From: Platerodrilus igneus
Taxonomy: Eukaryota > Arthropoda > Insecta > Coleoptera > Lycidae
DNA: 64,000 nucleotides
Direction of reading: 5' to 3'
NCBI GenBank assembly: GCA_036346225.1
Contig: JARFIW010001491.1
Coordinates: 4,216,001-4,280,000, forward strand
Shown here: positions 10,560 to 21,195 of the stretch, piece after piece
Layout: each line of letters opens with the position of its first letter
How positions within the stretch are numbered: the stretch's first letter is position 1
Made by a program: the position numbers and the translations under genes
The notes under the pieces: generated by a model
Seen by the model: only the letters and a program-made list of their open reading frames with translations
What the model was told of the DNA's origin: nothing
Database searches by the model: none

Positions 10560-10950
10560 ATTTTAATAAATAAACATCCTATTCAATACTATTAAGTGTT
10601 CTGGATCACATCGTTGAGACAACCAACCACCTACCTAAACAGATTTGTTCTGCATAATATAAAAGTATGCCAGTTCTCGGTAAGTGGTGCTCTTATATTT
10701 CGTTACTAGTGGCGACTCGTGGATTAGAAAATAGGCGAAGCGCTACAATAGTTAAATCGCAAAAAGCGTACCTGCTGTTACGGTATTCCGTGCAGTAAAG
10801 AAAGAAAAGTAAAGTAAGCAAAAAAATCCCCGCACCGAATACCGCAACAAAACAAGGGAATCCAAAGAAATTATGCCGTACTAGCTGAAAACATCATAGG
10901 GTGGGGTGGATCACACACTTAGAAAAATAGGAAACCTCATGAAATAGATT
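10560..10950 (+). mobile_element. LTR-retroelement remnant: LTR 3' end, primer site and leader
   Basis: There is an AATAAATAAA signal near 10566, then about 140 bp, then AGTGGCGACTCGTGGATTAG, which looks like the primer-binding and leader start of a Gypsy-type element. The leader block GCCGTACTAGCT ... GGGGTGGATCAC at 10890-10915 recurs on the minus strand at about 51815-51865, showing that it is dispersed. No gag or pol frame remains. Confidence 0.4.
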
Positions 10951-11936
10951 TATTACAAACCTTTAGTTAACAAACATGGTATCAAAACGAATATTTACTA
11001 AAATCAAAACAAATATTTACATAACGTCCTGTTAAAATGTGATATAAACGAATACGTCAACTCGCATATAACACAAATTCCTCCCAAAATATAAATAAAT
11101 ATCATTAGGGATTATTTTCCAGCCACATCAATCCTTAAAATATAAGTAACAAGTACGTATATGTTTCCAGCCCAAAATAAATACAAGAAGAAAATTAGAG
11201 ATAATATATGCAGTAAAACAAAGTTGTTTACCTGCTACTTGCCGAAATGCATTTCGGGGCGAAACCTAAAAGTAATAGCGTAACCCTAACCTGCAGGCAA
11301 GTTCTATAGATGACCAAATAGTAAACTTATGCTAGCTTATAATTAGTAAACAAATGGTTGACGTTAGTTTTTCCCAGACCTTAAGTTAAAGTAAATAAAT
11401 TTCCCAAATTGTTTCAACGCGAGTTTAAGTTGATCTTAACTGTGACTTGAAAAACAATCATGTAATCACTTTGTGCACTAACATTTGAAAGTAAGTTTTA
11501 GAATCGATGTCTGTAATTTATCGTGTCATAACCACAAGTATGAAAAAAAAGTAAAGCACTGGCGTGGCTATTAAACATAAAAAAGAATTAGGCAGGTTTT
11601 ATATAAAGCATCAACAAAAAAACAGAGTATTCCAACCTTAAGTCAGTTTGTGTGCCAAAGAGGAGTAGCTGCCTACCGAGGGGACTATTCACTCAACTGC
11701 AGTATGTATTCTATCGTATATCACCAGCCTGCCTCTGGTACCATCGTAGCAGATCTGAAAGTGCTTACTTACAACTGTCAACAAACCAGATACGTCTATA
11801 AAACAATTTCACGGGTTACAGAACATTGACTAATTTTGGACTTTATAGAATCGAAGCAAAACAACGCCCCTTAAAAAAGAGCATCTTAAGTAATACCGCG
11901 GGACACTCCATAGAATCCTCCCTTCCGCAGCCCAAC
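10951..11936. other. Unassigned AT-rich sequence
   Basis: Nothing recognised on either strand. Confidence 0.4.
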
Positions 11937-11951
11937 TTGCACACACACACA

Positions 11952-12003
<52 letters not shown>
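11937..12003. repeat. Compound (CA)n(TA)n microsatellite
   Basis: About 35 bp of CA followed by about 30 bp of TA, directly abutting LTR-like copy A. The 67-codon frame across it is an artefact. Confidence 0.9.
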
Positions 12004-13002
12004 TACTGTGGATTTATAAGCTTAGATAGGTAGGTGTATATAAGTCAAACATTTATTTATTTGTAGGTACTCTGTATGTAGAAATCAATTTAGAATTTAA
12101 AACATGTCAATATAATTAAATAGGGATAAGATTAGGTAAGATAATGTAGGTTTAATTTTTATGCTTCAGTTTAGAAATAAAATAATAATTAATTACTAAT
12201 AAGATCGAGCATAAGAACAGAAATCGTGTACAAATATTATTATAATAGCTTTGAATATTAGGTGTAGTGTAAAAATCAATAGTTTCTTAAGGGTAGCATA
12301 CGCTAAAACATTTGTTTAACTGTACAAAGTTGAACATTCGAAAACAAGCTACGACGGTTGTGAATTTCAAGTAACGAACGTGCAGTAGATAAATAATTCC
12401 AATAAAGCTTTTAAACGTTGAGAATATATTTCTAGGTAAAAATCGTTAACTGAAAACACAGGTCTATAAGAACAATGAACGGTTACCTGTAAAATAGATC
12501 CATAAAATCAGGCGAGAGACAATATTTAGCGTGTAATAGACACGGAGAGAAAATATCATATGGTCAGTTGTTGGGACTTTCAAACGTCTGTAAGACGAGG
12601 ATGTTTTTAAAGGCAATAAGTGGGACAAAGATAGAAAACATGAGGTAGACAAGAAAATCAGACATGTAGAAATGACATACACAAAATAAGAAAGGTATGA
12701 AAACAAGGCTAGAAAATGTTATGATGAAAGCAGAAGCGAGATAATAGTATGTACGCGCATATGGGAAGCGTTATTTTAGTTGTTTGGGGGGTGATAGGAG
12801 TGTTATGGATTCAAAGAAGATTAAGACGGTTGGCAAAGTTAATGACTTTCTTGGAGTAAAGCCGTGTTTGCGTTTCAAAATTGTAGGTTTTTGACGACGG
12901 TTGTATTATTGTGCATGTAAATTTTAGAAATTGAGCAGCCGTTAGATAAAAGTTTCAGGAAACGTTTGTGAAAAATACATGCAACTTGAGAGGGGTTTTG
13001 GT

Positions 13003-13010
13003 TATATAAA
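13003..13010 (+). promoter_or_regulatory. TATA box in LTR-like copy A
   Basis: TATATAAA, followed ~20 bp later by a CACTCTCTTAG start-like stretch. Copy B has GATATAAATA at the equivalent point (42784). Confidence 0.5.
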
Positions 13011-13903
13011 CGCGCTGGAGATGGTAGGCACTCTCTTAGTTTTTCGATTCTGCTAAATACTTCATTTCAAACTACGCGACTAGTGAAGTCCGAAATATTT
13101 ACAAATGTTTAAATGCACAAGTTGGTGCGATTTTAAAAACGGAGTGAACCGTATAATACTGTTTTGATTTAATTGAAGCAGGATGAACAGTAAGTAGCAA
13201 CTTATTTGTAAATTGGATGAGGGTGCTTGTTGCACTTGCTTGAAAGAAGCGATTGGTTATGGATCTGTAGCGGCAGTTCTGTGGAATTTTGGAATATGGT
13301 ATTTTGGAGGCCTAGCGAGTTTGAGGTATACTTACGGTTACTATTGGAAGGCAACTATGTGGAGTGATCCAGGTACGAGCAGTCCGTAGAGTAGAGCATC
13401 TTTAGAGGGGTGACATGGATGAAAAATACTCTCCAGGTAATGAATTTTTTTTGAAACTGTTGTAGCGGTGCTTATTTGTTGTTTTAAACTATTAGTGATT
13501 TTGGGTTAGGTATGGTGATGAATTTATGAACAGAAAATTAATTGATTTACCTTTGTAAAGGATATATTTAAAATCTGAGAATGTAAATAGATGTATATGA
13601 TATAATTATGAATATTTCACACTTGTAAGAGGTAAACGGGTCTTTTATTTAAAATTTTCATTGCTAAAATTTTGCACGCTAATACAAAAATGGTTTATAC
13701 TGAGCTCATCATAGACCAGGGGAAAATAAAGTAAGGTTCTGGGATAGGCCCATCTACTTTAGAATGAGCATAGGAATATAGACAAGCAATCTTTGTTGTA
13801 TGAAGTTAATGATATTTTAATATTGAGGAGGAGCATGAAATATTTATTGTGGATCAAAGTTTGTAAATAGTGAGATTGTGTAATTTTAATGTTAACTTGT
13901 CAG

Positions 13904-13909
13904 AATAAA
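13904..13909 (+). promoter_or_regulatory. Polyadenylation signal in LTR-like copy A
   Basis: AATAAA, about 300 bp before the inferred LTR end. Copy B has AATAAA at 43723 in the same relative place. Confidence 0.45.
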
Positions 13910-14227
13910 AAGGATTGTATTTTTGGTTAGAAAGATTATTTAAAAATTTTTTTTTTAATATTAAATAGAAAAGTAGTTATGGATTGTAGAGCAGATGAGC
14001 AACCGTGGTGAGTATCCCTGGAAAAGCTGTGAGCAGAGCTAGCCGTGTGGTGTCAATTTTGAGAGCATCTTCAGAGGATAACCAACTAGAACATATCATG
14101 ATCCAAAGATTAGAAACAAAATTTATTTAGATGATGATTAGAGAAGTTCTCAACAAGTAATTTCACAGAATTTAATTAATCGACCCAAGCATTGGGACAC
14201 TATAGGAGGCAATCTTCGCAACATTTA

Positions 14228-14246
14228 TGACGCCTAATTTGTGGGG
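14228..14246 (+). other. Primer-binding-site-like motif after copy A
   Basis: TGACGCCTAATTTGTGGGGC resembles the TGGCGCCCAACGTGGGGC motif used by many Gypsy-type elements. Copies B and C carry a similar motif at the same point. Confidence 0.45.
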
Positions 14247-14599
14247 CTCGATTTTTTACAGGTAATGATGGCCAACAATATATGTAAATGTTTTTAATGG
14301 GTATGAGGTCGGCTGATAAAAAGAAAACCCTTTTATAATGCCTAAATTTTTGGATGTATTAAATCCTTGATCACAGGCTTCTTAAAATGTTACAAACAAC
14401 TAGGCTAAATTATATAAATATTAATTGCAACTTACAAGTTGAGTTGTTTTAAAAATTAACATCGAAATTAAGTATTAAACATAATATAATATATAAAACC
14501 TGCAAAGTCAGGTGAAACAGCACGAAGGCACAAATTGTGGGCTGGGTGATGCTGTACTTCCCATAATGTGTTTGTGTTAAATATTATATCTTTGCTACT

Positions 14600-14642
14600 C
14601 CTGTCCTGATGAGCCTCAATAAGGGCAAAACGCGTCGACACG
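14600..14642 (+). ncRNA. Hammerhead ribozyme 1, damaged
   Basis: Order seen: CCTGTC, CTGATGA, GCC...GGGC helix II, CAAAAC, GCGTC, GACACG. The GAAA box has become AAAA, which changes the catalytic G12 to A, and helix I has a mismatch (CCTGTC with GACACG). It is expected to be inactive or very weak. It aligns base for base with the intact-looking ribozyme 2 in the next unit. Confidence 0.75.
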
Positions 14643-14900
14643 ATGCCCTTGTGGCTAATATTGAGTCACTCGCCATTAAATTTCATCCTTTGGTATTATT
14701 TTCAAATTCATTAAATTTACTTATTCTTTATAATTAAAATCTTTGGCTATGGAAAAAGGCAGTAGAGCCGGATCTCTTCCGTGTCGACTGTTGATAAAAC
14801 CTGCAAAGTCAGGTGAAACAGCACGAAGGCACAAATTGTGGGCTGGGTGATGCTGTACTTCCCATAATGTGTTTGTGTTAAATATTACATCTTTGCTACT

Positions 14901-14943
14901 CCTGTCCTGACGAGCCTCAATAAGGGCGAAACGCGTCGACAGG
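14901..14943 (+). ncRNA. Hammerhead ribozyme 2, type I, core intact
   Basis: CCTGTC pairs perfectly with GACAGG (helix I, extendable by one T-A pair). The core is CTGACGA, with C at the permitted variable position 7. GCC...GGC forms helix II and GAAAC follows. Helix III is only about two pairs with a GC turn. Cleavage is predicted after GTC at 14937. The tiny helix III is typical of retrozyme hammerheads that work as dimers in tandem transcripts. Seen: all core bases. Inferred: activity. Confidence 0.8.
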
Positions 14944-15000
14944 ATGCCCTTGTGGCTAATATTGAGTCACTCGCCATTACATTTCATTCTTTGGTATTAT

Positions 15001-16064
15001 AATATAGTTTCCTAACGACCAAACAACCACCTGCAAAGTATTTTCAAAACCACCTGCAGATAAGTGCAAGTAAGAAAGGAAATGGCCTCAATACAACATG
15101 AAGACTTCCCCGAAGCATATCTGCTTGAAAACTATGTCTGTTCAATCTGTTAGGCATATCTGCAACGTACATTGCAGAATTATCTAGCTAACTGTATAAT
15201 GGATGGCCTACATCCTGTATAAAACCATAGAAAAGATAAGCAGGTGGACAATATCCATTGTTCGCAATCTTTGTCCGTATACACCTGTTTGATAACAGAA
15301 TACCACGTTTTAACGAAGTAATTGTAGTGATAACTAACATTTCGCCATTTTAAAACAAACACATCTGGCAAGCATTTTTAGCCTTTGTTAATCCCAAACC
15401 CCCGTTTCATGCTAACACATTAAATGTATTTTCAATACATATGTTCATAATTTGTTTAAAGAAAGCAGATGTTTAAACTTATTTCAAGAAATTCATAATT
15501 CAAGAATTTTTAGCCTCTGATAACTAAAGCAAATTTTCCTACTTTCTAATAATAAAACCCTAGATTTAGCACGTTTGTAACATAGAATAAATTCAAAATA
15601 TTTAACTTTGTAACTAAATTCTTAATAAGATTTTACGGGATGCTTGAATAAGTGATCATTTTAATTTGAAATGTAGTCGATACTTGATAATGAATATTCG
15701 TACGATCGTGGATACAATAAGATATGGGAGATTTAATTAGGCAGTGTACGGCGCAGAAACTGCACGTAACACTACTTTTTAAACACTTTTTTTCATTGCA
15801 TATTTGTCAATCATATCGTCAGAAAAGGACCGTTTCTTTATCGATTTCAGCAAAAGTTCTTTCTGAACGAAAATATTCCATTTCCATGGAAATGTTTTCA
15901 TAAACGAGGACCATATTCACAATAACTGCTTCGAGAGTAAGACCGCACTATTATATTGACGTTTAGCACTATTTAATTCCGCCGTTCTGTTGGGTCTATC
16001 ACGCCATGTCTTAAACAAGTCATTTTGTTTTTTCTTAAACTTTAGCGTGTTGCTTTTATTTGAG
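15001..16064. other. Unassigned AT-rich sequence
   Basis: Nothing recognised. The minus-strand frame at 15917-16177 runs into the LINE A module and low-complexity ATC repeats and is not a gene. Confidence 0.4.
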
Positions 16065-16490
16065 ATCATCATCATCATCATTAGGTCTTCAGTCCTAGAA
16101 CTGGTTAAACGCGTACCCTCTTTGTTTCCTATTCTCAACTTACCTTCACATTTCCTTGAAATTTGCACAGTCTGCATCTACCACTATTTGCATGCGAAAG
16201 TCTGATCTCGGTCTACCTCTACCTCCTTTTCCCTATCTCTGCTTGTAATATATCTCGAACTATTCCCCAGAAATGCACAACATTTCAGAAGGCTTCTATC
16301 TCTTTCTGTCTGCTTTTCTTACTGTTCTTATTGCCGTGCTCCACACATATGCTTTCAACAATTTTCTTCTTGTTTTTATGTTCGTTGTCTCTGAACATAG
16401 CCGCTGGTCTTTCTTGTTTGATGCAGTTCGGTCATCTTCTATTGTTTTACAGTTATATACTCAATCTCCTCGTATTCTGTGGCATGTGAA
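16065..16490 (-). mobile_element. LINE A 3' module, isolated fragment
   Basis: On the minus strand this is the C-terminal part of the LINE A polyprotein with many stops. It is recognised by block-for-block DNA match to 60485-61000, including the reverse complements of CTTCAGTCCTAGAACTGG, GTGCTCCACACATATGC and CTATCTCTGCTTGTAATATAT. Its 5' side carries AATAGAAGATGACCGAAC, the junction also seen before the second modules at 52.5 and 59.98 kb, so it is a secondary-type module without its neighbour. Confidence 0.65.
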
Positions 16491-17461
16491 GAATTGATCG
16501 ATAGGAATTTAATTATACCCTAATACTATCAGTTCTATTTTAAAAAAGTGTTAGGTCATAATTAAATAAATTTTCGAAATTTTTGATCTCACAAATGCCA
16601 TTAAAGAACAATAATTAATGATAAGTATATTTTAGAATGTTTTTGTTTGTGTAACTAGGTTTATAAATAGTTCAAAATATTTTTTACTAAACTATCATTG
16701 CATTATTACAGATTATAGGGTATTCCTTTCATTATTTGCTAAAAGAAATTGACCTTTTTCTTTTTGTTAAGCATGTTTCATACTCAATAGAAACTATGAA
16801 TTCAAACCAAATATGGAATAAAAAATAAATATAATGGGAAACTGCATACCATTTTTTAAATGATAAATAATATTATTTTACCTCAGTTAGAAGTGAATTA
16901 ATTAAACAATATGATTTAAGTTTAAATAATGGAAAAAATAGCAAAAGGTGACGTACAACACAGTACTATTTCAAAAATCCACATTTTCAATTTACTTAAA
17001 TGATTTATATGAAAAGTTCCAATCTCAATTTTCATTAAAATGCATTGTACAGTGATTTAAAAATACAATAACCATATATCACATACAGCGACGTGACCAT
17101 CAGTTTTTCAACATTTTTAAAGTGTTTTTTTTAAGTTACAGTTTTGATCTAGGTGTGCGATTTGTTTTCGGATGTTGAAGGTGCCGTTTCTTGGTGCTGG
17201 CTTTAAAGAAAACTCTGTATATTTGTAGTTAATTCTTTAACAACTTTTTGTTTCTGCCCTCTAATGTTTTGGTACAAGTTTTTTTTCGACAGTCTGACAT
17301 ATATAGAATATTAAAAAGTACAACTTAAAAGGAATATTGTGATAAATATTAAATATTTAAAATATTACTTTTGGTAAGTATTGTCGTTATATTTTAAATG
17401 TTAAATAAGAAAATGGACCGAATGGATCTGCACCTTGAACAAGTTCTAGATTACTAGAACG
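16491..17461. other. AT-rich sequence without recognisable features
   Basis: Long A/T runs; no coding or repeat structure identified. Confidence 0.45.
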
Positions 17462-17611
17462 GTGGAATGGCTTGCGCGTTCCAGTGATCTAAAAAGCCAA
17501 ACTACAAGTCCAACCAAAGTAGTAGGATCTTTAGTGAGGAACCAGACTAATGTAGGTCCCCGAAAGAGGGCAGCAGCTTTTTCGGTACTTAGAGTGGTAG
17601 AGACCGTAGAA

Positions 17612-17905
17612 GGCGTCGCCGTGGATCAATGTAGTAAGCGTAAGACTACGGATCCCAAGGTTCTGGGTTCAAATCCCGACACGGCCGACTGCTTGAAAAA
17701 TGGCAGGTGAGCATTTTTCACAAAAATTACGCCCTCGTTTGGATGAGAGGTTAAATGGAGGTCCCGTGTGTGAGTGTTGTCACGCACGTTAAAGATCCCT
17801 ACCATGCCTAGAACGGCAAGGGTTCGGCAAAATTCTAAATTTTCATGCAACAAAAAACTCCCCTCCTGGCCAATGTAGTACCTTCGGGTGGAGCATTGGA
17901 AATGT
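17612..17905 (+). mobile_element. tRNA-derived SINE, copy 3
   Basis: Head GGCGTCGCCGTGGATC with B box GGTTCAAATCC, body TGGCAGGTGAGCATTTTTC, TGTGTGAGTGTTGTCACGC, GGCAAGGGTTCGGCAAAATTC, and tail CTCCTGGCCAATGTAGTACC then GCATTGGAAATG. This is the most complete copy in the window. It continues into about 90 bp containing GTGGAAAGCAACAGGAAACC and then a (CA)n tract. A partial related stretch precedes it at 17462-17611. Confidence 0.8.
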
Positions 17906-18029
17906 AAATGAACGGTAGAGACCGTAAGAGTCGGTATGGCGCTCTAAGACACACTACTGCGATGTGGAAAGCAACAGGAAACCACCACATTACCTCCCAA
18001 CTATACACAACCTCACCCACACACATAAC

Positions 18030-18116
18030 ACATACCCTCAAGCGCGCGCGTGCGCACACACACACACACTCACAAACACACACACGCACACACGCACACA
18101 CACACAAAAACACACC
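18030..18116. repeat. (CA)n / (CACG)n microsatellite at the SINE 3' side
   Basis: CACACACA with interspersed GCGCGCG and CACGCACA. Overlapping frames rich in His and Thr are artefacts. Confidence 0.9.
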
Positions 18117-18631
18117 TTACTCATGGTTACTTTCTGGGGGAAGCCAGGTCCGCTTAAATTTCAAGTAGTGAGCTACTGAAACGTTGGCACAAATAAATAA
18201 AAATAAAAAATAAATACACAGCGTACTGAAATTGTTCTTAAAGATGATGGCATTATCTGAGGTACAAAATTTCGAAGTTAAAGTAGTCCCACATTCAGAT
18301 CTCCGGGAGGGGAATACTTCGGGGGATGTGATCGAAAAGTATAAAAAAATAGGCGTGAACATTCTGCGAGTCGGAGCGTAGAATGTTAGAAGTATGAAAC
18401 AAGTACGTAAGCTAGCGAACTTAAAAATTGAAATGGATAGGTTAGCATTAGACATAGTAGGAATCAGCAAAGTTTGGTGGTCAGAGACGGGGGATTTTTG
18501 GAGCGGAGACTTTAGGATCATTCATACAGGAACAGAGGAAGGAAAATTGGGCGTGCGGATATTTATTCGAAAAAAGAGAGAACAACGTCTAGAAAACTGC
18601 TTACAAAAGAACGAAAGGGTTGTAACTATTT
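18117..18631 (+). pseudogene. LINE A, 5' region and first part of endonuclease
   Basis: After about 270 bp of leader the frame reads MKQVRKLANLKIEMDRL, ALDIVGISKVWWSETGDF and NERVVTI. This is the start of the AP-type endonuclease of the non-LTR retrotransposons annotated in many animals as craniofacial development protein 2-like. The expected E of the GI.EVRW motif reads K here. The frame is cut at about 18631 by a 1.74-kb unrelated insert and resumes at 20371. It belongs to the same long copy as 20371-21195 and 23289-24850. The exact clade (RTE-like) is not certain. Confidence 0.75.
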
Positions 18632-20370
18632 TTTCTCTCTAATTGGCTCCGCTAGCCTCACGCATGAGTGTGCTAGTGAAACAAACTTACTAGTACTACT
18701 AAAACACCAGCCCCACATTTGGTGTCAGTAAAACGAAGTCTTCCGACGTAACTAGGGGTCTATTCCTTGGGTAGAGCTATGAGCAATGGGGGGGTAAGTC
18801 GAAATCTGTTGGGGGGTCACACTCAAACTAAAACAAATAGGCGCCACCAAGTCCAGATTGATTCATGTTAAAAGCATAGCATATTTCTAAGGGCGGACGT
18901 GGAGACCCAAAGAAAAAAAGATCGCCTTCGGCGACAAAAACCTGTCTTAACAGAATAAGACGCTGTTCCTGTAAGAAAGAATAATAATTAAGTCAACATA
19001 GAAAATGGGAACACTGTTTGTGTCCCTCAAATATGCCTAAAAAAAATAAAACGAATATTTTCTACATAAGGGTGGCATCAAAATTCAACTCTTATTGCCT
19101 TTTTGGGTTGCTAGGTTTGATCACACTTGATCAAAATAAAAGACTTTAAACTTAGGTTAATAATTTACTAGAAAGAATTCCTTTAACTTTAAATAAAATT
19201 GAATGCAACAAAATTAAATAATTACTTGTAGTAGTTTGGAAATTTAAGATAAGGTTTATCAATCTGTTTCTAGATCAAGAATTTTACAACAAAGTATAAC
19301 TTGTTACATTAATGGTTTTTTAACCCATTCAGATCTGATTAGGTCTATTACATTGTCAAAATTAAAATACAAAATATTCTCGTTAAGTTACATGTGCTAA
19401 TTTCAGTTTAAAATGAAAATGTTCATAAAGATATTTTCGTTTTCAAAGTTGGTAGTAATAAAATACTAAGCATCTGCTTTCATAAATACAAGTGTCAGCA
19501 GTATATCTCAAACAAACAAATGACGTAATTACACATGTTATTTTAAAGTGAAGCAACGTGTTGTTCTGACAAAATAAACAGTGAATTTTAAGTTTGGCGC
19601 TGGGAAATCCAGCTTAGCAACAGATAAAGTGAATAACAAAATCGTATTTATACGTATCAAAATAAAATAGCGTGTTTCCTGAGTGGAACACAATTGAATT
19701 TCTTAAAATTACTACGAACCAAACAAAACTGCTTTCCTAGGCTGAAATAGGATGTGCATCGTCATGCGGAATTAACTGCTTACATCCTAACAAAGTAGTA
19801 TCTTGGCTCGGACCAACAAACGATCTCCTGTTAATTAGATCTGCTTTCCATACTCTAAAAGCATGTGTTAAATTGAAGTGGTTTCTTAACGTTGATTCAA
19901 AGTTCTAAGTTATAATTGTTTAACTTCTCATCGCCTAAGTGTTGTAGTGTTTCGTCGTCTAATCTTGGTTTGCGCTAAACAAATTTTCAAATTACATACT
20001 ATAATAACGAGTATACATTACCAACCGTTATTCAGAAAATGTTTCACTTAATCAAACCGACCCGCAGGTCACTGGCCATTGTTCTCTTAAACATGCTGCT
20101 GCCTCTATTACTTATGGCCGAGTGCCTATCTCGTGCTCTCGTACGATGGGAGGATCCCAAAGGGGGGGTTGTCATTCCTCTCTACGCGCTTGCGACTGGG
20201 TGTGAAATACACCGCCATCCAAAACAACTAGACTAACGAGTCAAGATGCTGTCACAATGTAATATTCTAATTGTAAAATGTATTATGACTTTACTTAATA
20301 AAGGTGTTTAACTATTGTCGTACCTTAAATGAAGCGAATTATGAATTCGAAAATAAAATTGTTACAGGGT
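18632..20370. other. Unrelated insert 1 in LINE A, ~1.74 kb
   Basis: It separates VTI (left) from IKLEYKLIIQVYM (right), which are contiguous in the intact protein, so its edges are known to within about 10 bp. It has no matching inverted ends, no convincing target duplication and no LINE or transposase frame. It is less AT-rich at both ends and contains a small frame with a signal peptide (20039-20236) and AATAAA at 20297. Its origin is unknown. Confidence 0.6.
20039..20236 (+). CDS. Small frame with predicted signal peptide, unknown
   Basis: 65 codons starting at an ATG in a purine context. The first 29 residues look like a secretion signal: a basic start (K, RR), a hydrophobic stretch LAIVLLNMLLPLLLMA, then a cysteine. 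The remainder has one more cysteine and no dibasic processing site. A polyadenylation signal (AATAAA) lies 60 bp after the stop. I do not recognise the family. It sits wholly inside the insert that interrupts LINE A, so if real it was brought in with it. A chance frame is quite possible at this length. Confidence 0.3.
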   Translation: MFHLIKPTRRSLAIVLLNMLLPLLLMAECLSRALVRWEDPKGGVVIPLYALATGCEIHRHPKQLD

Positions 20371-21195
20371 ACTCATGATTAAATTAGAATATAAACTAAT
20401 AATACAAGTTTACATGTCCACCTCTAGCTACAGTGAGGAAGAGGAGGAGGCGATCTACAAAGATATCGAAGTCATACTAAGATACATAGGACATGAAAAT
20501 TGAATAAATACGGGGGATTTGAATGCAGTGGCAGGTGAGGGTAGGGAAGGAGCGGTAGTAGGTTTATTTGGTTTAGGCACAAAAAATAACAGGGGAAATA
20601 GGTTGGTAGAATTCTGCGATAAAAATAATTTAACCATCACAAACATGCCATTTCAACATCATGCTAGAAGACGATACACATGCAAGATGCCAAGAGATAT
20701 AGGAAGATATCAAATAGACTACATTCTTGTTAGACAACGGTTTAGGAATCAAGTAAAAGACTGTAGAAGCTGCCCAGAAGCAGATATAGACACTGATCAC
20801 AACATCGTAGTTATGAAGGCTGCTCTTTAATTAAAAAATTTAAAAAGAAGAAACAAAAAAGGCACTTTGACTTTGAGAAATTAAAAGATAAAGATATCCA
20901 CCAAAGATTTGAAACAAAGTGAAACGAATTGGTGAAAGATATCGGGAAAATTTCTTATACTAAAATAGTAGAAACAAAATGGAATAACATTAAAACCAGC
21001 TTAGACATAGCGGCCAGAGATATTCTGGGGTATACGCAAAAAGAAAATAAGAAACCATGAATAACAAAAAATATCCTGAATCTAATAGAAGAAGAAAGAC
21101 GAAAATACAAAAATAGATCAGATAAACCAGGAAAACAGAGATACAGAGCCATAAAATGGAAAACTATTCGCAAATGCAAGAAAGCTTGAGAACAA
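20371..21195 (+). pseudogene. LINE A, rest of endonuclease and linker
   Basis: The frame resumes KLEYKLIIQVYMSTSSYSEE, then after one stop NTGDLNAVAGEG (the GDFNA motif with F to L), FGLGTKNNRGNRLVEFCD, YTCKMPRDIGRYQIDYILV and DIDTDHNIV (the SDH motif). These are endonuclease motifs in their normal order. The linker to the reverse transcriptase follows, with stops, as far as KCKKA and EQ, where a second insert begins at 21196. Several stops mark it as dead. Confidence 0.8.

Larger units (their letters stand above)
12004..14211 (+). mobile_element. LTR-like repeat, copy A, ~2.2 kb
   Basis: The start, CTGTGGATTTATAAGC after a (TA)n tract, matches copy B at 41840 (TGTTGTGGATTTAAAGG). Further shared blocks in the same order include ATCTTTAGAGGGGTGAC ... 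CTCTCCAGGTAATG, GGTAAACGGGTC, TGAGCTCATCAT and GGCCCATCTACT. It has the layout of a long terminal repeat: U3, a TATATAAA box at 13003, a polyadenylation signal at 13904, then GGCA followed by a primer-site-like motif at 14228. No internal genes follow, so it is a solo or truncated LTR. The shared blocks are seen; the LTR reading is inferred. A long non-coding transposon of another class is possible. Confidence 0.55.
14493..15000 (+). mobile_element. Retrozyme-like tandem repeat, 1.7 copies of a 301-bp unit
   Basis: Unit 1 (14493-14793) and partial unit 2 (14794-15000) are nearly identical and in direct orientation. Each contains a type I hammerhead ribozyme (14600-14642 and 14901-14943). A small tandem unit of about 300 bp with a hammerhead that has a very short helix III, and no coding capacity, is the description of metazoan retrozymes, which are thought to move as circular RNAs using Penelope-like machinery. 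The second unit stops inside the consensus (GGTATTAT). Alternative: a duplicated terminal repeat of a Penelope-like element whose body is gone. Confidence 0.75.

Noticed and set aside
17835..18179. Cys/Val- and His/Thr-rich frames
   Set aside because: Artefacts of the (CA)n/(CACG)n tract.
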